A stretch of DNA of 64,000 nt, from positions 1 to 64,000 of the forward strand of contig NZ_BONP01000015.1 of the NCBI RefSeq assembly GCF_016862775.1, in the 5' to 3' direction. Within the stretch, counting starts at the first letter, position 1. Each line of letters opens with the position of its first letter. This DNA comes from Cellulomonas phragmiteti. GTDB taxonomy: Bacteria > Actinomycetota > Actinomycetes > Actinomycetales > Cellulomonadaceae. The translations under genes were made by a program, and so were the position numbers. The notes below the pieces were generated by a model. That model made no database searches. It had not been told where the DNA came from and worked only from the letters and a program-made list of their open reading frames with translations. Below, in pieces: positions 16,724 to 25,024 of the stretch.

Positions 16724-17373
16724 TGGACACGGTCGAGGCTCTCGCCGTAACCCTTGTCGCGGTGCTCCCCGGCGCCGTCTACACGTTCGCCGTCGAGCGG
16801 TGGACGGGGGCGTTCGGGGTCAGCCTGTCCGACCGTCTCGTCAGGTTCACCGCGGCCTCCGCCGTCTTCGTCGCAGTCTTCTCCGGACCGGCGTACATCC
16901 TCTACCAGGAGCTGGTCCTGACGCAGCGACTGGCGACTGGCGACGTCCATCCGCTCCTGCTTGAGGGCATCGCGCTGGCGTACGTCTTGATCCCAGCTGG
17001 AGCCGGAGCGCTCGTCGGCTGGGGTCGCCGCTGCGGATGGCGATGGGCGTCCGCCGTCGTCGGCGAAGCTCCGGAGCCCCGTGCGTGGGACTACCTGTGG
17101 CGCCACGGGCGGCAGGGCCTCGTCCGAGCGAAGACCGTGTCCGGGGCGTGGCTTGGCGGGATGTACGGCACCCTCGATGACGGAACCCGGTCGTACGCTG
17201 CTGGGTACCCGGAGGAGCAGGATCTCTACCTTGCGCAGCAGCTGCAGGTCGACCCGCTTACCGGGGAATGGAAGACCGATTCGGCCGGTCGCCCGCTGTC
17301 CGCTGGCCCGACTGGTCTGCTGCTTCGCTGGGACCAAATCGAGTTCATCGAGTTCTTGGAGATGAAGGAATGA
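16723..17373 (+). CDS. DUF6338-family membrane protein
   Basis: A 216-residue protein. The N-terminal membrane part has TMs at about 5-24, 46-66 and 82-101. The cytosolic domain begins EPRAWDYLWRHGRQG and continues VSGAWLGGMYG, SYAAGYPEEQDLYL and LRWDQIEFIEFLE. This Sm-like beta pattern after three TMs matches DUF6338. Function is unknown. ATG 16723 shares its A with the preceding TGA stop. Its place after the TIR and RipA-like genes suggests a second membrane-facing component. Confidence 0.75.
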   Translation: MDTVEALAVTLVAVLPGAVYTFAVERWTGAFGVSLSDRLVRFTAASAVFVAVFSGPAYILYQELVLTQRLATGDVHPLLLEGIALAYVLIPAGAGALVGWGRRCGWRWASAVVGEAPEPRAWDYLWRHGRQGLVRAKTVSGAWLGGMYGTLDDGTRSYAAGYPEEQDLYLAQQLQVDPLTGEWKTDSAGRPLSAGPTGLLLRWDQIEFIEFLEMKE

Positions 17374-17546
17374 CTGAGAAGCGACCCCGTAGCGAGCCGG
17401 CGCGCCCGCACCCCGATCCGTCGATCCAGGAAAAGGGCGGATACATCACCCCGAGCACGCCCGCAGGCCAACTGCCCGTCGTTCCCACCGGTCCAGCCCC
17501 GGGCTCAGTGCCGTCAGCACAGACTGGTAGCGACTCGAAGAAGTAG
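17370..17546 (+). CDS. Small hydrophilic Pro/Ser-rich protein, 58 residues
   Basis: A disordered, proline-rich peptide (PHPDPSIQEKGGYITPS, then Pro/Gly/Ser-rich to SDSKK). It has no domain and no signal peptide. ATG 17370 overlaps the DUF6338 stop (ATGA). The coupling, rather than its sequence, is the reason to believe it is translated. Confidence 0.55.
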   Translation: MTEKRPRSEPARPHPDPSIQEKGGYITPSTPAGQLPVVPTGPAPGSVPSAQTGSDSKK

Positions 17547-17607
17547 GCGTTCGCGAACGAGCGGGGATGGTGGGGTGCGCGCGAAGGGCGTGCACCCCAC
17601 CGCCTAC
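17543..17607 (+). terminator. Long inverted repeat after the TIR operon
   Basis: GGTGGGGTGC (17569-17578) pairs with 17592-17601. The outer GTAGGCG (17543-17549) pairs with CGCCTAC (17601-17607). It lies just at the operon stop and is probably its terminator. Confidence 0.6.
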
Positions 17608-18030
17608 CCGCTACTTCCCGCGACCCGCACGGTTGTTCGTCCGATCAGCGACCTCGTAGCGCTGGCCAGGCTGTGGTGTCGGCGGAAGGGTGTCACCCCG
17701 AACGACCGTCCGCTCCGGATTCCCCTGTCGTTGACAGTCGCGGACGCTGATCTCGTCTTCCGGTCAACCGGTGGAGGGCACATCAGCGAAGGGCTCGACA
17801 ACAGCCGGTGGCACGACGCGCTCCGTGGCGCGGGCATCAGCAGGGTGGGTCGCAACGTTCACGCCGCTCGCCACACCGCCGCGTCGAACCTCGTTCGCGC
17901 CGGCGTCCCGCTCTCGGTCGTGAAGGAGATCATGGGCCACTCGACCATCGCGATCACCCAGTTGTACGTCACGACGACCGACACAGAACAGGGTCAGGCC
18001 ATGCGCGCGCTCGACGCATACCTGGCCTGA
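17575..18030 (+). pseudogene. C-terminal remnant of a tyrosine integrase
   Basis: About 150 residues of the catalytic end of a phage-type integrase. HAARHTAASNLVRAG holds the HxxR box, then EIMGHSTIAITQLYVTT carries the GH and the nucleophilic Tyr. The N-terminal DNA-binding domains and the first catalytic Arg are missing. The apparent GTG start lies inside the preceding hairpin, so a functional start is doubtful. It lies next to the right att repeat, as expected for the island's own integrase, now broken. Confidence 0.8.
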
Positions 18031-18089
18031 CGGCCGAGGATCGCGGGGACACTTGCGACCCCAGCGGTCCCCGTGCTAGCCAGGCCGTG

Positions 18090-18107
18090 TGGCTAACAGT
18101 GGCTACC
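18090..18107 (+). repeat. Paired TGGCTAAC/TGGCTACC sites, right end of island
   Basis: TGGCTAAC at 18090 and TGGCTACC at 18100, preceded by CCGTGTGG. The pair mirrors the left-end pair at 12269-12287 and lies about 60 bases inside the right att repeat. Confidence 0.5.
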
Positions 18108-18166
18108 GGAGCGGAACAGCAGGCGACTGTCAGCGCTGTGACCTGCACGGACGCGGAGCATAGTCG

Positions 18167-18229
18167 CGGTCTTGAAAACCGTTGGTGCGGTGACCCCGTG
18201 CTCAAGGGTTCGAATCCCTTGCCCTCCGC
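18167..18229 (+). repeat. Right attachment repeat (tRNA-Ser 3' fragment)
   Basis: A duplicate of the tRNA-Ser(UGA) 3' part with the acceptor 5' half and D-arm missing, so it is not a tRNA. Variable arm GTGCGG/CCGTGC no longer pairs fully. Confidence 0.9.
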
Positions 18230-18266
18230 CGGCACGAGCCGCCGTGGGCTGCGGCACAATGCGCGG

Positions 18267-19259
18267 ATGCACCCTGCCGAGCCCGGGACGTCCGGGACGC
18301 GTCCCGCGGCCCGGGCACGGCGGGGCGCCGCGCTGCGCTGGTGGGCCGGGAGCCTGCTGACGTTCCTCGGTCTGCTCGCCGTCCTCACGCAGGTGCCCCG
18401 GGTCTGGGGCGTCGAGTGGTTCGCGGACCACGCGGGCGAGCTGGCGTCGGCGATCGGCCCCGGCTGGGTCGCCGGCACGTGGTACCTCTGGCTGCGGACG
18501 CGCCGGGTCGACGCGGAGCCGGCACTGCCGGACCCGTCGCGTCCCGTCGTCGCGGCGCCGCTGGCCGGGCGGCCGGACGAGGCGGTGCGGCGCGCGCGCC
18601 GCCGTGGCCGGTGGGGAGCGGTCCGGCAGGTGGCCGCGGTCGCGGTGCTGCCGCTGCTGGTCGTCGGGGCGCTCGCCGAGCAGCGGGACGCGGCGCGCGA
18701 CACCCAGGTGCTGCGGACGGCGCCCGTGCGGCCGGCCGTGGTGGCCGACGTGGTGCGCCACCCGCTCGACGGGAGCCTCGTGCGTCTCGTGGTCACGGTC
18801 GACGGGCGCGACGTGCGCGTCGACGCCCGGTTCCCCGGCGACGACGAGCTGCGGGCCGGTGACCCCCTCGACGTCGTCGTCGACCCGCAGGACCCGGGGC
18901 GGGTCCTGGCGACGGCCGGCCTGGCCACCTGGGGGCGGGCGTGGTGGCAGGTCGGGCTGCTGTGGCTGCTCTTCGCGCTCGTCCTGGTGCCGGCGGCGTG
19001 GCTGCGGCTGCCGCGCCCCGCGGCGGTGCGGGCGGCGCTCGGGGCGCGGACGGCGACGCCTGCGCAGGTGGAGGCGGTGCACGGTGCCACGACGCTCCTG
19101 CAGGCCGACGGCCGGTGGTGGACGTTCGCGGGGCAGCAGCCCGCCGCGGCGTCGGTGATCCTGCTCGGTGCCGTGCGGGACGGGTCGTGGGTCGTCCTCG
19201 ACGACGGCCGCACCCGGCTGCCCTCGGCGCCGTTGCGGTCCGCGGACCTCGGCCCCTGA
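18267..19259 (+). CDS. Membrane protein with three to four TMs, function unknown
   Basis: A 330-residue protein not assigned to a family. Hydrophobic segments lie near residues 28-45, 62-75 (weak), 118-134 and 228-250. Between the last two lies a soluble beta-rich domain (VRLVVTVDGRDVRVDARFPGDDEL, PLDVVVDPQDPG) that looks like a small DUF3592-type beta module. The C-terminus is also soluble. ATG 18267 lies exactly seven bases after a CACAAT -10-like box. This is the first chromosomal gene beyond the island. Confidence 0.7.
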   Translation: MHPAEPGTSGTRPAARARRGAALRWWAGSLLTFLGLLAVLTQVPRVWGVEWFADHAGELASAIGPGWVAGTWYLWLRTRRVDAEPALPDPSRPVVAAPLAGRPDEAVRRARRRGRWGAVRQVAAVAVLPLLVVGALAEQRDAARDTQVLRTAPVRPAVVADVVRHPLDGSLVRLVVTVDGRDVRVDARFPGDDELRAGDPLDVVVDPQDPGRVLATAGLATWGRAWWQVGLLWLLFALVLVPAAWLRLPRPAAVRAALGARTATPAQVEAVHGATTLLQADGRWWTFAGQQPAAASVILLGAVRDGSWVVLDDGRTRLPSAPLRSADLGP

Positions 19260-19272
19260 CGCGACCGCCCGC

Positions 19273-20457
19273 TCAGACCACGGGGACGGAGCCGTGCACG
19301 ACCCGTCCCGCCCGCACGACGAGGTCGACGTCCGCGAGGTCGCCCGGGTCCAGGTCCCCGTGGGTGTGCGACAGCACGGTGAGGTCGCCGCGCGCCCCGG
19401 GACGCACCTCGCCTGCGTCGTCCCGGCGCAGGAACGCGGCGGGCTCGGTGGTCAGGGCGCGCAGCACGTCGCGGGTCGTCATGCCGCAGGCCGCCATCGC
19501 CTCGAGCTCGGGGCGGATGTCGCGGTCGGTGAGGTACCCGACGTCCGTGCCGAACAGGACGCGGCCCCCGGCGGCGAGGAACGTGCGCAGCGCGTCGCGG
19601 ATCGGGCCCATGAAGCTGTCGGCCGGCGTGACGGTCGCGGCGAACATGTGCAGGGTCGGGACGAGCCGGATGCCGCGCTCCGCGGCCTCGCGCAGCAGGT
19701 CACCGGTCCCGTCGGGAGCGGACGGGACGTGGGCGAGCGCGTCGACGCCGGCCCGGACCGCCACCTGGGTGCCGCCCCGGTCGGTGGGGTGCGCGAGCAC
19801 GAGCATGCCCAGGCGGTGCGACTCCTCGACGGCCGCGCGCGCGACGTCCGGGTCCATCGTGCGGACCCGGTCGCGCTCGACGGGTGAGCCCGTGAACAGC
19901 TTGGTCAGGGCGGCACCGCGCCGGTGCCGCAGCGCGACGGCACGCCGGACCGCGGCGGCGCTCGCGGGCGACGGCAGCGCGAGCCGCGCGTACCAGGGCA
20001 GGGAGTCGCGCAGGTAGAACGGGACGCCGCGCGTCGGCAGGTTCGGCGGGCCCGCGGTGAGGATCTCCGGCCCGCGCAGGTCGCCCGAGGCGATGCGCTG
20101 CACGACCGCCGACGTGTGCCGGGGGTCGGAGCCCAGGTCGAGCGCCGTGGTGAAGCCCCGCCGCAGCAGCATGTCGTCCAGCGCCTCCTGCAGCTGCGCG
20201 GCCGGTGCCGTGCGGGCGCCCGCCCACACGCCCTCGGTGAGGTGGACGTGGCAGTTGGTGAACCCGGCCGTCACGACGCGGCCGCCCACGTCGACCCGCG
20301 GCAGGTCGACGTCCGCGGGGACGTCGCCGCCGACCTGCCGGACGACGCCGTCGCGCACCAGCACGACGCCCGGGTTCGCGAGGGGCGCGTCGGGCGAGGC
20401 CCACGTCCGCGCGCGCGTCAGCAGCAGGTCACCGGAGGAGGGGAGCAGGTCGGGCAT
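19273..20457 (-). CDS. Amidohydrolase family protein
   Basis: A 394-residue metal-dependent hydrolase of the amidohydrolase superfamily (TIM barrel plus composite beta-sandwich). The first metal ligands are in FTNCHVHLTEG (HxH), a Lys is in AALTKLFTG, the HPTDRGGTQVA segment supplies a His, and the C-terminal Asp is in FGTDVGYL. PGARGDLTVL closes the sandwich. The start ATG 20457 has a -10 box giving a one-base leader. The substrate is unknown; relatives act on cyclic amides, imidazolones or peptides. Confidence 0.85.
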   Translation of the reverse strand: MPDLLPSSGDLLLTRARTWASPDAPLANPGVVLVRDGVVRQVGGDVPADVDLPRVDVGGRVVTAGFTNCHVHLTEGVWAGARTAPAAQLQEALDDMLLRRGFTTALDLGSDPRHTSAVVQRIASGDLRGPEILTAGPPNLPTRGVPFYLRDSLPWYARLALPSPASAAAVRRAVALRHRRGAALTKLFTGSPVERDRVRTMDPDVARAAVEESHRLGMLVLAHPTDRGGTQVAVRAGVDALAHVPSAPDGTGDLLREAAERGIRLVPTLHMFAATVTPADSFMGPIRDALRTFLAAGGRVLFGTDVGYLTDRDIRPELEAMAACGMTTRDVLRALTTEPAAFLRRDDAGEVRPGARGDLTVLSHTHGDLDPGDLADVDLVVRAGRVVHGSVPVV

Positions 20458-20464
20458 GCGCGCG

Positions 20465-20470
20465 ACCGTA
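20465..20470 (-). promoter_or_regulatory. Leaderless -10 box TACGGT
   Basis: Predicts a one-base leader before ATG 20457. Confidence 0.5.
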
Positions 20471-20537
20471 GCGAGCGCTCGACCTGCCGTCCACGTCTCA
20501 CCCGTCCGGGGTCCACCTGGGCGCCACCACCGGGCCG

Positions 20538-20543
20538 TACGCT
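20538..20543 (+). promoter_or_regulatory. Leaderless -10 box TACGCT
   Basis: Places transcription start on ATG 20550; it also opens the run of genes to 24091. Confidence 0.5.
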
Positions 20544-20549
20544 GCGCGC

Positions 20550-21941
20550 ATGGGTCACCCCGCTGCCGAGGCTCCCGCGGGCGACGTCGTCGCCCCCGCA
20601 CCCGCCGCCCGTCAGGTCGTCGCCTGGGCGGCGTGGGACTGGGGGTCGGCCGCGTTCAACGCGGTCGTCACGACGTTCGTGTTCACGGTCTGGCTCACCG
20701 GCGCCTCGTTCGCGGAACCCGGGGCGGACGTCGAGGCCGTCACGGCGCTGCACAGCCAGTGGCTCGGCTGGGGCCTGGCCGCGGCGGGGCTCCTGGTCGC
20801 GCTGACCGCACCGGCGCTGGGCACGCTCGCGGACGCGGGCGGGCGGCGGCGTCCGCTGCTCGCGGTCGCGTCCGCGGTGGTCGGGGTGTGCGTGCTCGCG
20901 CTGTGGTTCGTGCAGCCGTCCGAGGGGGGCATGGCCGACGCGGTCCGGCTCGGGGTGACGCTGCTGGCGATCGGCACCATCGCGTTCGAGATCGGGTCGG
21001 TGGCGTACAACGCGCTGCTGCTGCAGATCAGCGGGCCGCGGACCATCGGGCGCATCAGCGGCATCGGGTGGGGCGCCGGGTACGTCGGCGGGATCGTGCT
21101 GCTCGTGATCCTCTACGTGGGGTTCATCGAGCCGGAGGTCGGGTGGTTCGGGGTCACCTCCGAGGGTGGTCTCGACGTCCGCGTCTCGATGCTGATCGCC
21201 GGCGCCTGGTTCCTCGCCTTCGCGGTCCCCGTGCTGGTCATGGTGCCCGACCGCCGCCGCCCGGGTGCGCCACCCGCCCGGATCGGCGTCGTCGGTGCCT
21301 ACGCGGCCGTCGGCCGGCACATCGCGCAGCTGTGGCGCGAGCAGCGCTCGACCCTGCGGTTCCTCGTCGCGTCCGCGGTGTTCCGGGACGGCCTGACGGG
21401 CGTGTTCACGTTCGGCGGCGTGCTCGCGGCCGGGACGTTCGGGTTCTCGCCGGGCGACGTCATCGTCTTCGCGATCGCCGCCAACGTCGTCGCCGGGGCC
21501 TCGACCATCGGTGCCGGCTGGCTCGACGACCGGTACGGCCCCCGCCGCCTCGTCACGTGGTCGCTGGCGTTGCTGGTCGTCGCCGGGTCGGCCGTCTTCC
21601 TGCTGCACGACGCGGGGACGTCCGCGTTCTGGGTGGGCGGCCTGGTGCTGTCGGCGTGCGTGGGACCGGCGCAGTCGGCGTCGCGCGGCCTGCTGGCGCG
21701 CCTCGCGGAGCCGGGCCGCGAGACCGAGCTGTTCGGCCTGTACGCGACGACCGGCCGGGCGGCGACGTTCCTCGCGCCGGCGGCGTTCTCGATCGCGATC
21801 GGCCTCGGCGGCGCGCAGTACTGGGGCGTGCTCGGGATCGTCGCGGTCCTCGCCGTCGGGCTGGCGCTGTTCGCCCCCGTCCGGTTCCCCCGCGGTCTGG
21901 GCGTCGAGGGGCGGCGGGACGTCGCGACGGTCGACGCGTGA
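20550..21941 (+). CDS. MFS transporter, UMF1/Atg22-like
   Basis: A 463-residue twelve-TM major facilitator of the UMF1 branch. The opening AWAAWDWGSAAFNAVVTTFVFTVWL is the family hallmark, as is IGSVAYNALLLQISGPRTIGRISGIGWGAGY split across two segments. A cytosolic loop joins the two halves. It is probably an exporter of amino acids or small metabolites. It is the first of three co-directional genes; its stop overlaps the GTG of the next (GTGA). Confidence 0.9.
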   Translation: MGHPAAEAPAGDVVAPAPAARQVVAWAAWDWGSAAFNAVVTTFVFTVWLTGASFAEPGADVEAVTALHSQWLGWGLAAAGLLVALTAPALGTLADAGGRRRPLLAVASAVVGVCVLALWFVQPSEGGMADAVRLGVTLLAIGTIAFEIGSVAYNALLLQISGPRTIGRISGIGWGAGYVGGIVLLVILYVGFIEPEVGWFGVTSEGGLDVRVSMLIAGAWFLAFAVPVLVMVPDRRRPGAPPARIGVVGAYAAVGRHIAQLWREQRSTLRFLVASAVFRDGLTGVFTFGGVLAAGTFGFSPGDVIVFAIAANVVAGASTIGAGWLDDRYGPRRLVTWSLALLVVAGSAVFLLHDAGTSAFWVGGLVLSACVGPAQSASRGLLARLAEPGRETELFGLYATTGRAATFLAPAAFSIAIGLGGAQYWGVLGIVAVLAVGLALFAPVRFPRGLGVEGRRDVATVDA

Positions 21942-22930
21942 CGTCGTCCGCGGACCACGACGCCTGGGTGCCCGACCGGCTGCTGCCCGGTCACCTGGCC
22001 CGGACGCTGCCGGGCCGCCGGCCCACGCCGGTCGGGCCGACGGCCCGCGCGGTCGCCGCGGGCGGCGCGGCTCCCGTCCTCACGCTCGTCCGGCCGCGCG
22101 ACGCCCCGCCCGACCCGCGCGGCGTCGTGGTGCACCTGCACGGCTACAACGACTACTACTTCGCCACGCACCTCGCCGACGCGTTCGCGGCGGCGGGCTG
22201 GGCGTTCCTCGCGCTCGACGCCCGCCGGGCCGGGCGCTCCCTGCGACCCGGTGACGTGCCGCACTACCAGGGCGACCTGCGCGAGCAGGCGTCCGACCTG
22301 ACGCAGGCCGTCGCGGTGGCGCGGCGCACGTGGCCCGGTCGGCCGGTGGTCGTGCACGGGCACTCGACCGGTGGGCTGGTCACGGCGCTGTGGGCGCACG
22401 CGCACCGCGCCCGCGGCGGCCCGGACGCGGTGGTGCTCGACAGCCCGTTCCTCTCGTTCGAGCGGTCCTGGGTGCGGCCCCTGCAGGACGGCGTGCTGCG
22501 CCCGCTGGCCCGGCGTGCCCCGCTGCGGGTGGTCGCGTCCGCACCGTCGCGGTACGCGGAGCGGCTGGCGGCGCGCTGGGACTTCGACGCGTCGCTCAAG
22601 CGGCCCGAGGGCGTGCCCGTGCGGGCGGGGTGGCTGGCGGCCGTGCGGGCGGGGCAGGTGCGGGTCGCGCGGGGGCTGCAGATCGGGGTGCCGGTGCTGG
22701 TGGCGCGCGCGGCGCGCTCGGGCGCCGACGTGCCGGACGGCCCGGACCTCGACGGCGCGGACACGGTCCTGGACGTCGCGACGATCGCCGCCCTCGCACC
22801 GCGGCTGGGGGCGGACGTGCGGCAGGTCGTCGTCGAGGGTGGCGTCCACGACCTGGCCCTGTCGCTCGACGCGCCCCGGGCGGCGTACCTGACCGCGGTC
22901 ACCGCGTTCCTGGCGACCCTCACCGGCTGA
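21938..22930 (+). CDS. Alpha/beta hydrolase, serine aminopeptidase S33-like
   Basis: A 330-residue lysophospholipase/monoglyceride-lipase-like hydrolase. VVVHLHGYNDYYF supplies the oxyanion loop, VVHGHSTGGLV holds the nucleophile Ser in GHSTGG, and VEGGVHDLALS supplies the catalytic His. It is cytosolic. It is coupled to the upstream MFS gene by GTGA and followed by benE after three bases, so the three genes form one unit. Ester or peptide substrate unknown. Confidence 0.85.
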   Translation: MTSSADHDAWVPDRLLPGHLARTLPGRRPTPVGPTARAVAAGGAAPVLTLVRPRDAPPDPRGVVVHLHGYNDYYFATHLADAFAAAGWAFLALDARRAGRSLRPGDVPHYQGDLREQASDLTQAVAVARRTWPGRPVVVHGHSTGGLVTALWAHAHRARGGPDAVVLDSPFLSFERSWVRPLQDGVLRPLARRAPLRVVASAPSRYAERLAARWDFDASLKRPEGVPVRAGWLAAVRAGQVRVARGLQIGVPVLVARAARSGADVPDGPDLDGADTVLDVATIAALAPRLGADVRQVVVEGGVHDLALSLDAPRAAYLTAVTAFLATLTG

Positions 22931-22933
22931 CGC

Positions 22934-24091
22934 GTGGAACGGATGCAGCCGCACCTCGTCGGCCTGGTCACCGCGCTCGTCGGGTTCACGAGCTCGTTCG
23001 CGGTCGTGCTCGCCGGGCTGCGGGCGGTCGGCGCCGACGCCCGCGCGGCGACGTCGGGCCTCGTCGTCCTGTGCGCGGTGCAGGGCCTGGTCACCATCGT
23101 GCTCAGCCAGCGGCACCGGGTGCCGCTGACGTCGGCCTGGTCGACGCCCGGTGCGGCGCTGCTCGTCGCGACCGGCGCGGTCGCCGGGGGCTGGCCGGCG
23201 GCCGTCGGCGCGTTCCTCGTCTGCGGCGCGCTGCTCGTCCTCACCGCGCTGTGGCGGCCGCTCGGGCGGCTCGTCGCCGCGATCCCCGCCCCGCTGGCCC
23301 AGGCCATGCTGGCCGGCGTCCTGCTGACGCTGTGCCTCGCGCCCGTGCGGGCCCTCGTCGCCACGCCCCTGCTCGTCGCACCCGTCGTGCTGCTGTGGCT
23401 CGTGCTGCTGCGGGTCGCGCCGCGCTGGGCGGCGCCCGCGGCGTTCGCGCTGGCGCTCGTCGTCGCAGTCGTCGTCGCGACGGCCGACGGGCGGCCGCCC
23501 GCGCTGGTCGCCCCGCTCGTCGAGCTGACGGTGCCCGTGCTCACCCCGGCCGCGCTCGTCGGCGTCGCCGTGCCGCTGTACCTCGTGACGATGGCCTCGC
23601 AGAACGTGCCGGGCGCGGCGGTCGTGGCGTCCGCCGGGTACACGGTGCCGTGGCGCGAGGCGCTGCTCCTGACGGGGGTCGGGACGATGGCCGGCGCGCC
23701 CGCGGGCGGGCACGCCGTCAACCTCGCGGCGATCACCGCCGCGCTGCCCGCGTCGTCCGACGCGCACCCGGACCCGGACCGGCGCTGGCTCGCGTCGCGC
23801 ACCGCCGGCGTCTGCTACCTCGTCCTGGCGGCGCTCGCACCGACGCTCACCGCGCTGGTCGACGCGGCTCCGGCCGGGCTCGTCGAGGCCGTGGCGGGCC
23901 TCGCGCTGCTGCCCGCGCTGGGGGCCGCCCTCACGGTGGCCGTCGCGGCTGCCGACCGCCGCGTCCCCGCCCTGGTGACTTTCCTGCTGGCGGCCAGCTC
24001 CGTGACGATCGCGGGCGTCGGCTCCGCCTTCTGGGGCCTGGCCGCCGGCCTGGCGGCGTGGTGGTGGCTGGCCCCGCGCGTCAGGCCGTGA
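22934..24091 (+). CDS. Benzoate/H+ symporter BenE family
   Basis: A 385-residue polytopic transporter with about 11-12 hydrophobic segments. The BenE pattern (LVGLVTALVGFTSSFAVVLAG, PLTSAWSTPGAALL, SQNVPGAAVVASAGY) is clear. BenE proteins import benzoate with protons. No benzoate catabolic genes lie nearby, so the substrate may differ. GTG 22934 is the start. The 3' end overlaps the convergent phosphatase gene by 11 bases. Confidence 0.88.
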   Translation: MERMQPHLVGLVTALVGFTSSFAVVLAGLRAVGADARAATSGLVVLCAVQGLVTIVLSQRHRVPLTSAWSTPGAALLVATGAVAGGWPAAVGAFLVCGALLVLTALWRPLGRLVAAIPAPLAQAMLAGVLLTLCLAPVRALVATPLLVAPVVLLWLVLLRVAPRWAAPAAFALALVVAVVVATADGRPPALVAPLVELTVPVLTPAALVGVAVPLYLVTMASQNVPGAAVVASAGYTVPWREALLLTGVGTMAGAPAGGHAVNLAAITAALPASSDAHPDPDRRWLASRTAGVCYLVLAALAPTLTALVDAAPAGLVEAVAGLALLPALGAALTVAVAAADRRVPALVTFLLAASSVTIAGVGSAFWGLAAGLAAWWWLAPRVRP

Positions 24092-24938
24092 GCGTCGCGC
24101 GCAGCGCCTCGACCTCGGCGTCACTCAGCCCGAGGCCCTGCCGCAGGTAGCCGTCGAACGAGCCGAAGTGCGCGTCCACCGCGTCCAGCGCCGCGTCGAG
24201 GTACTCCTCGCGGACCTCCAGCAGCGGCACCAGCAGCGCCGGGTCACCACCCACGGCCGCGAACTGCTGCAGCAGCGGCGCGTACATGGCGCGCACGGCC
24301 GGGTTCACCGCGAGGTACTCGGCGCGCGCCCCGGCCTCGTCCACGCCCGCCGTGAGCAGCAGCACGGTCGTCGCCCACCCGGTGCGGTCCTTGCCGGCCG
24401 TGCAGTGGTACAGCACGGGGGAGCCGGTCGGGTCGAGCAGGTGCCGCAGCAGGGCCGCGTAGCCGGCGCGCCCCGCGTCGCCGACGACCAGGTCGACGTA
24501 CGTACGGACCATCTGCGCGGCGGGGTCGAGGGCGGTGAGCACGGCCTCGGCCTCCTGCGGGCGCTGCAGGATCTCGCCGAGGTCGGCGGCGGGCGCCTGC
24601 GGGTGCAGGGCGAGGACGTCGGCGTGCCGGCCGCGTGCGCCGGCGGGCAGCACGTCGGGCAGCACCGCGCGCTCGGCACCCGTGCGCAGGTCGACGACGG
24701 TGCGCACCCCCAGCGCGGTGACGACGGGGTCGTGCGCGATCGCCGGGGCCCGCAGCTCGGCGGAGCGGTAGGCGAGCCCGCGCCGCACGGTGCGCCCGTC
24801 GGCGGTGGGCCGCCCACCGATGTCCCGCAGGTTCGCCAGCGCGTCGGACGCGACGACGTGCGGGTCGTGCCCGGCGGGCGCGGGGTGTCCGGTGGCTGCC
24901 GTGGGCGGGTGCGGGGGCAGCGTCACGTCGTCGTCCAC
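24081..24938 (-). CDS. Tyrosine-protein phosphatase (Y_phosphatase3 family)
   Basis: About 285 residues of the bacterial IphP/PtpB-like dual-specificity phosphatase family. NLRDIGG at the N-terminus and the CX5R loop HCTAGKDRTG (Cys nucleophile, Arg phosphate-binding) are unmistakable. The general-acid region lies around VVDLRTGAERA. The C-terminal helices end at the overlap with benE. Three GTG codons (24926, 24938, 24956) are possible. 24938 is preferred because a GAGG lies about nine bases upstream, but this is not decisive. Confidence 0.88.
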   Translation of the reverse strand: MDDDVTLPPHPPTAATGHPAPAGHDPHVVASDALANLRDIGGRPTADGRTVRRGLAYRSAELRAPAIAHDPVVTALGVRTVVDLRTGAERAVLPDVLPAGARGRHADVLALHPQAPAADLGEILQRPQEAEAVLTALDPAAQMVRTYVDLVVGDAGRAGYAALLRHLLDPTGSPVLYHCTAGKDRTGWATTVLLLTAGVDEAGARAEYLAVNPAVRAMYAPLLQQFAAVGGDPALLVPLLEVREEYLDAALDAVDAHFGSFDGYLRQGLGLSDAEVEALRATLTA

Positions 24939-25012
24939 CCCCCGACCCTCGCACACGGCCCGCCGCCGGGGGCGGGTGCGGCCTCGCCGGGCGCGCGGGT
25001 GGGAGCGCGTCG

Positions 25013-25018
25013 TAGGGT
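25013..25018 (+). promoter_or_regulatory. Leaderless -10 box TAGGGT
   Basis: Places transcription start on GTG 25025. Confidence 0.55.
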
Positions 25019-25024
25019 GGCGCG

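Larger units (their letters stand above)
12114..18229. mobile_element. Integrated genomic island in tRNA-Ser(UGA), ~6.1 kb
   Basis: It is bounded by the 63-bp att repeats. Contents are an IS481-type transposase, a complete IS3-family element, a gene truncated by it, a five-gene TIR/RipA/DUF6338 operon and the C-terminal remnant of a tyrosine integrase next to the right repeat. With the integrase broken and no other recombinase visible, self-excision is unlikely. Confidence 0.85.

Noticed and set aside
15580..17546. Canonical Thoeris system
   Set aside because: No ThsA (SIR2/SLOG) gene is in the operon or elsewhere in the island.
18167..18229. Second tRNA-Ser gene
   Set aside because: The acceptor 5' half and D-arm are missing; it is the right att repeat.
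21299..24124. 941-codon minus-strand frame
   Set aside because: Shadow of three well-supported plus-strand genes (MFS, hydrolase, BenE).
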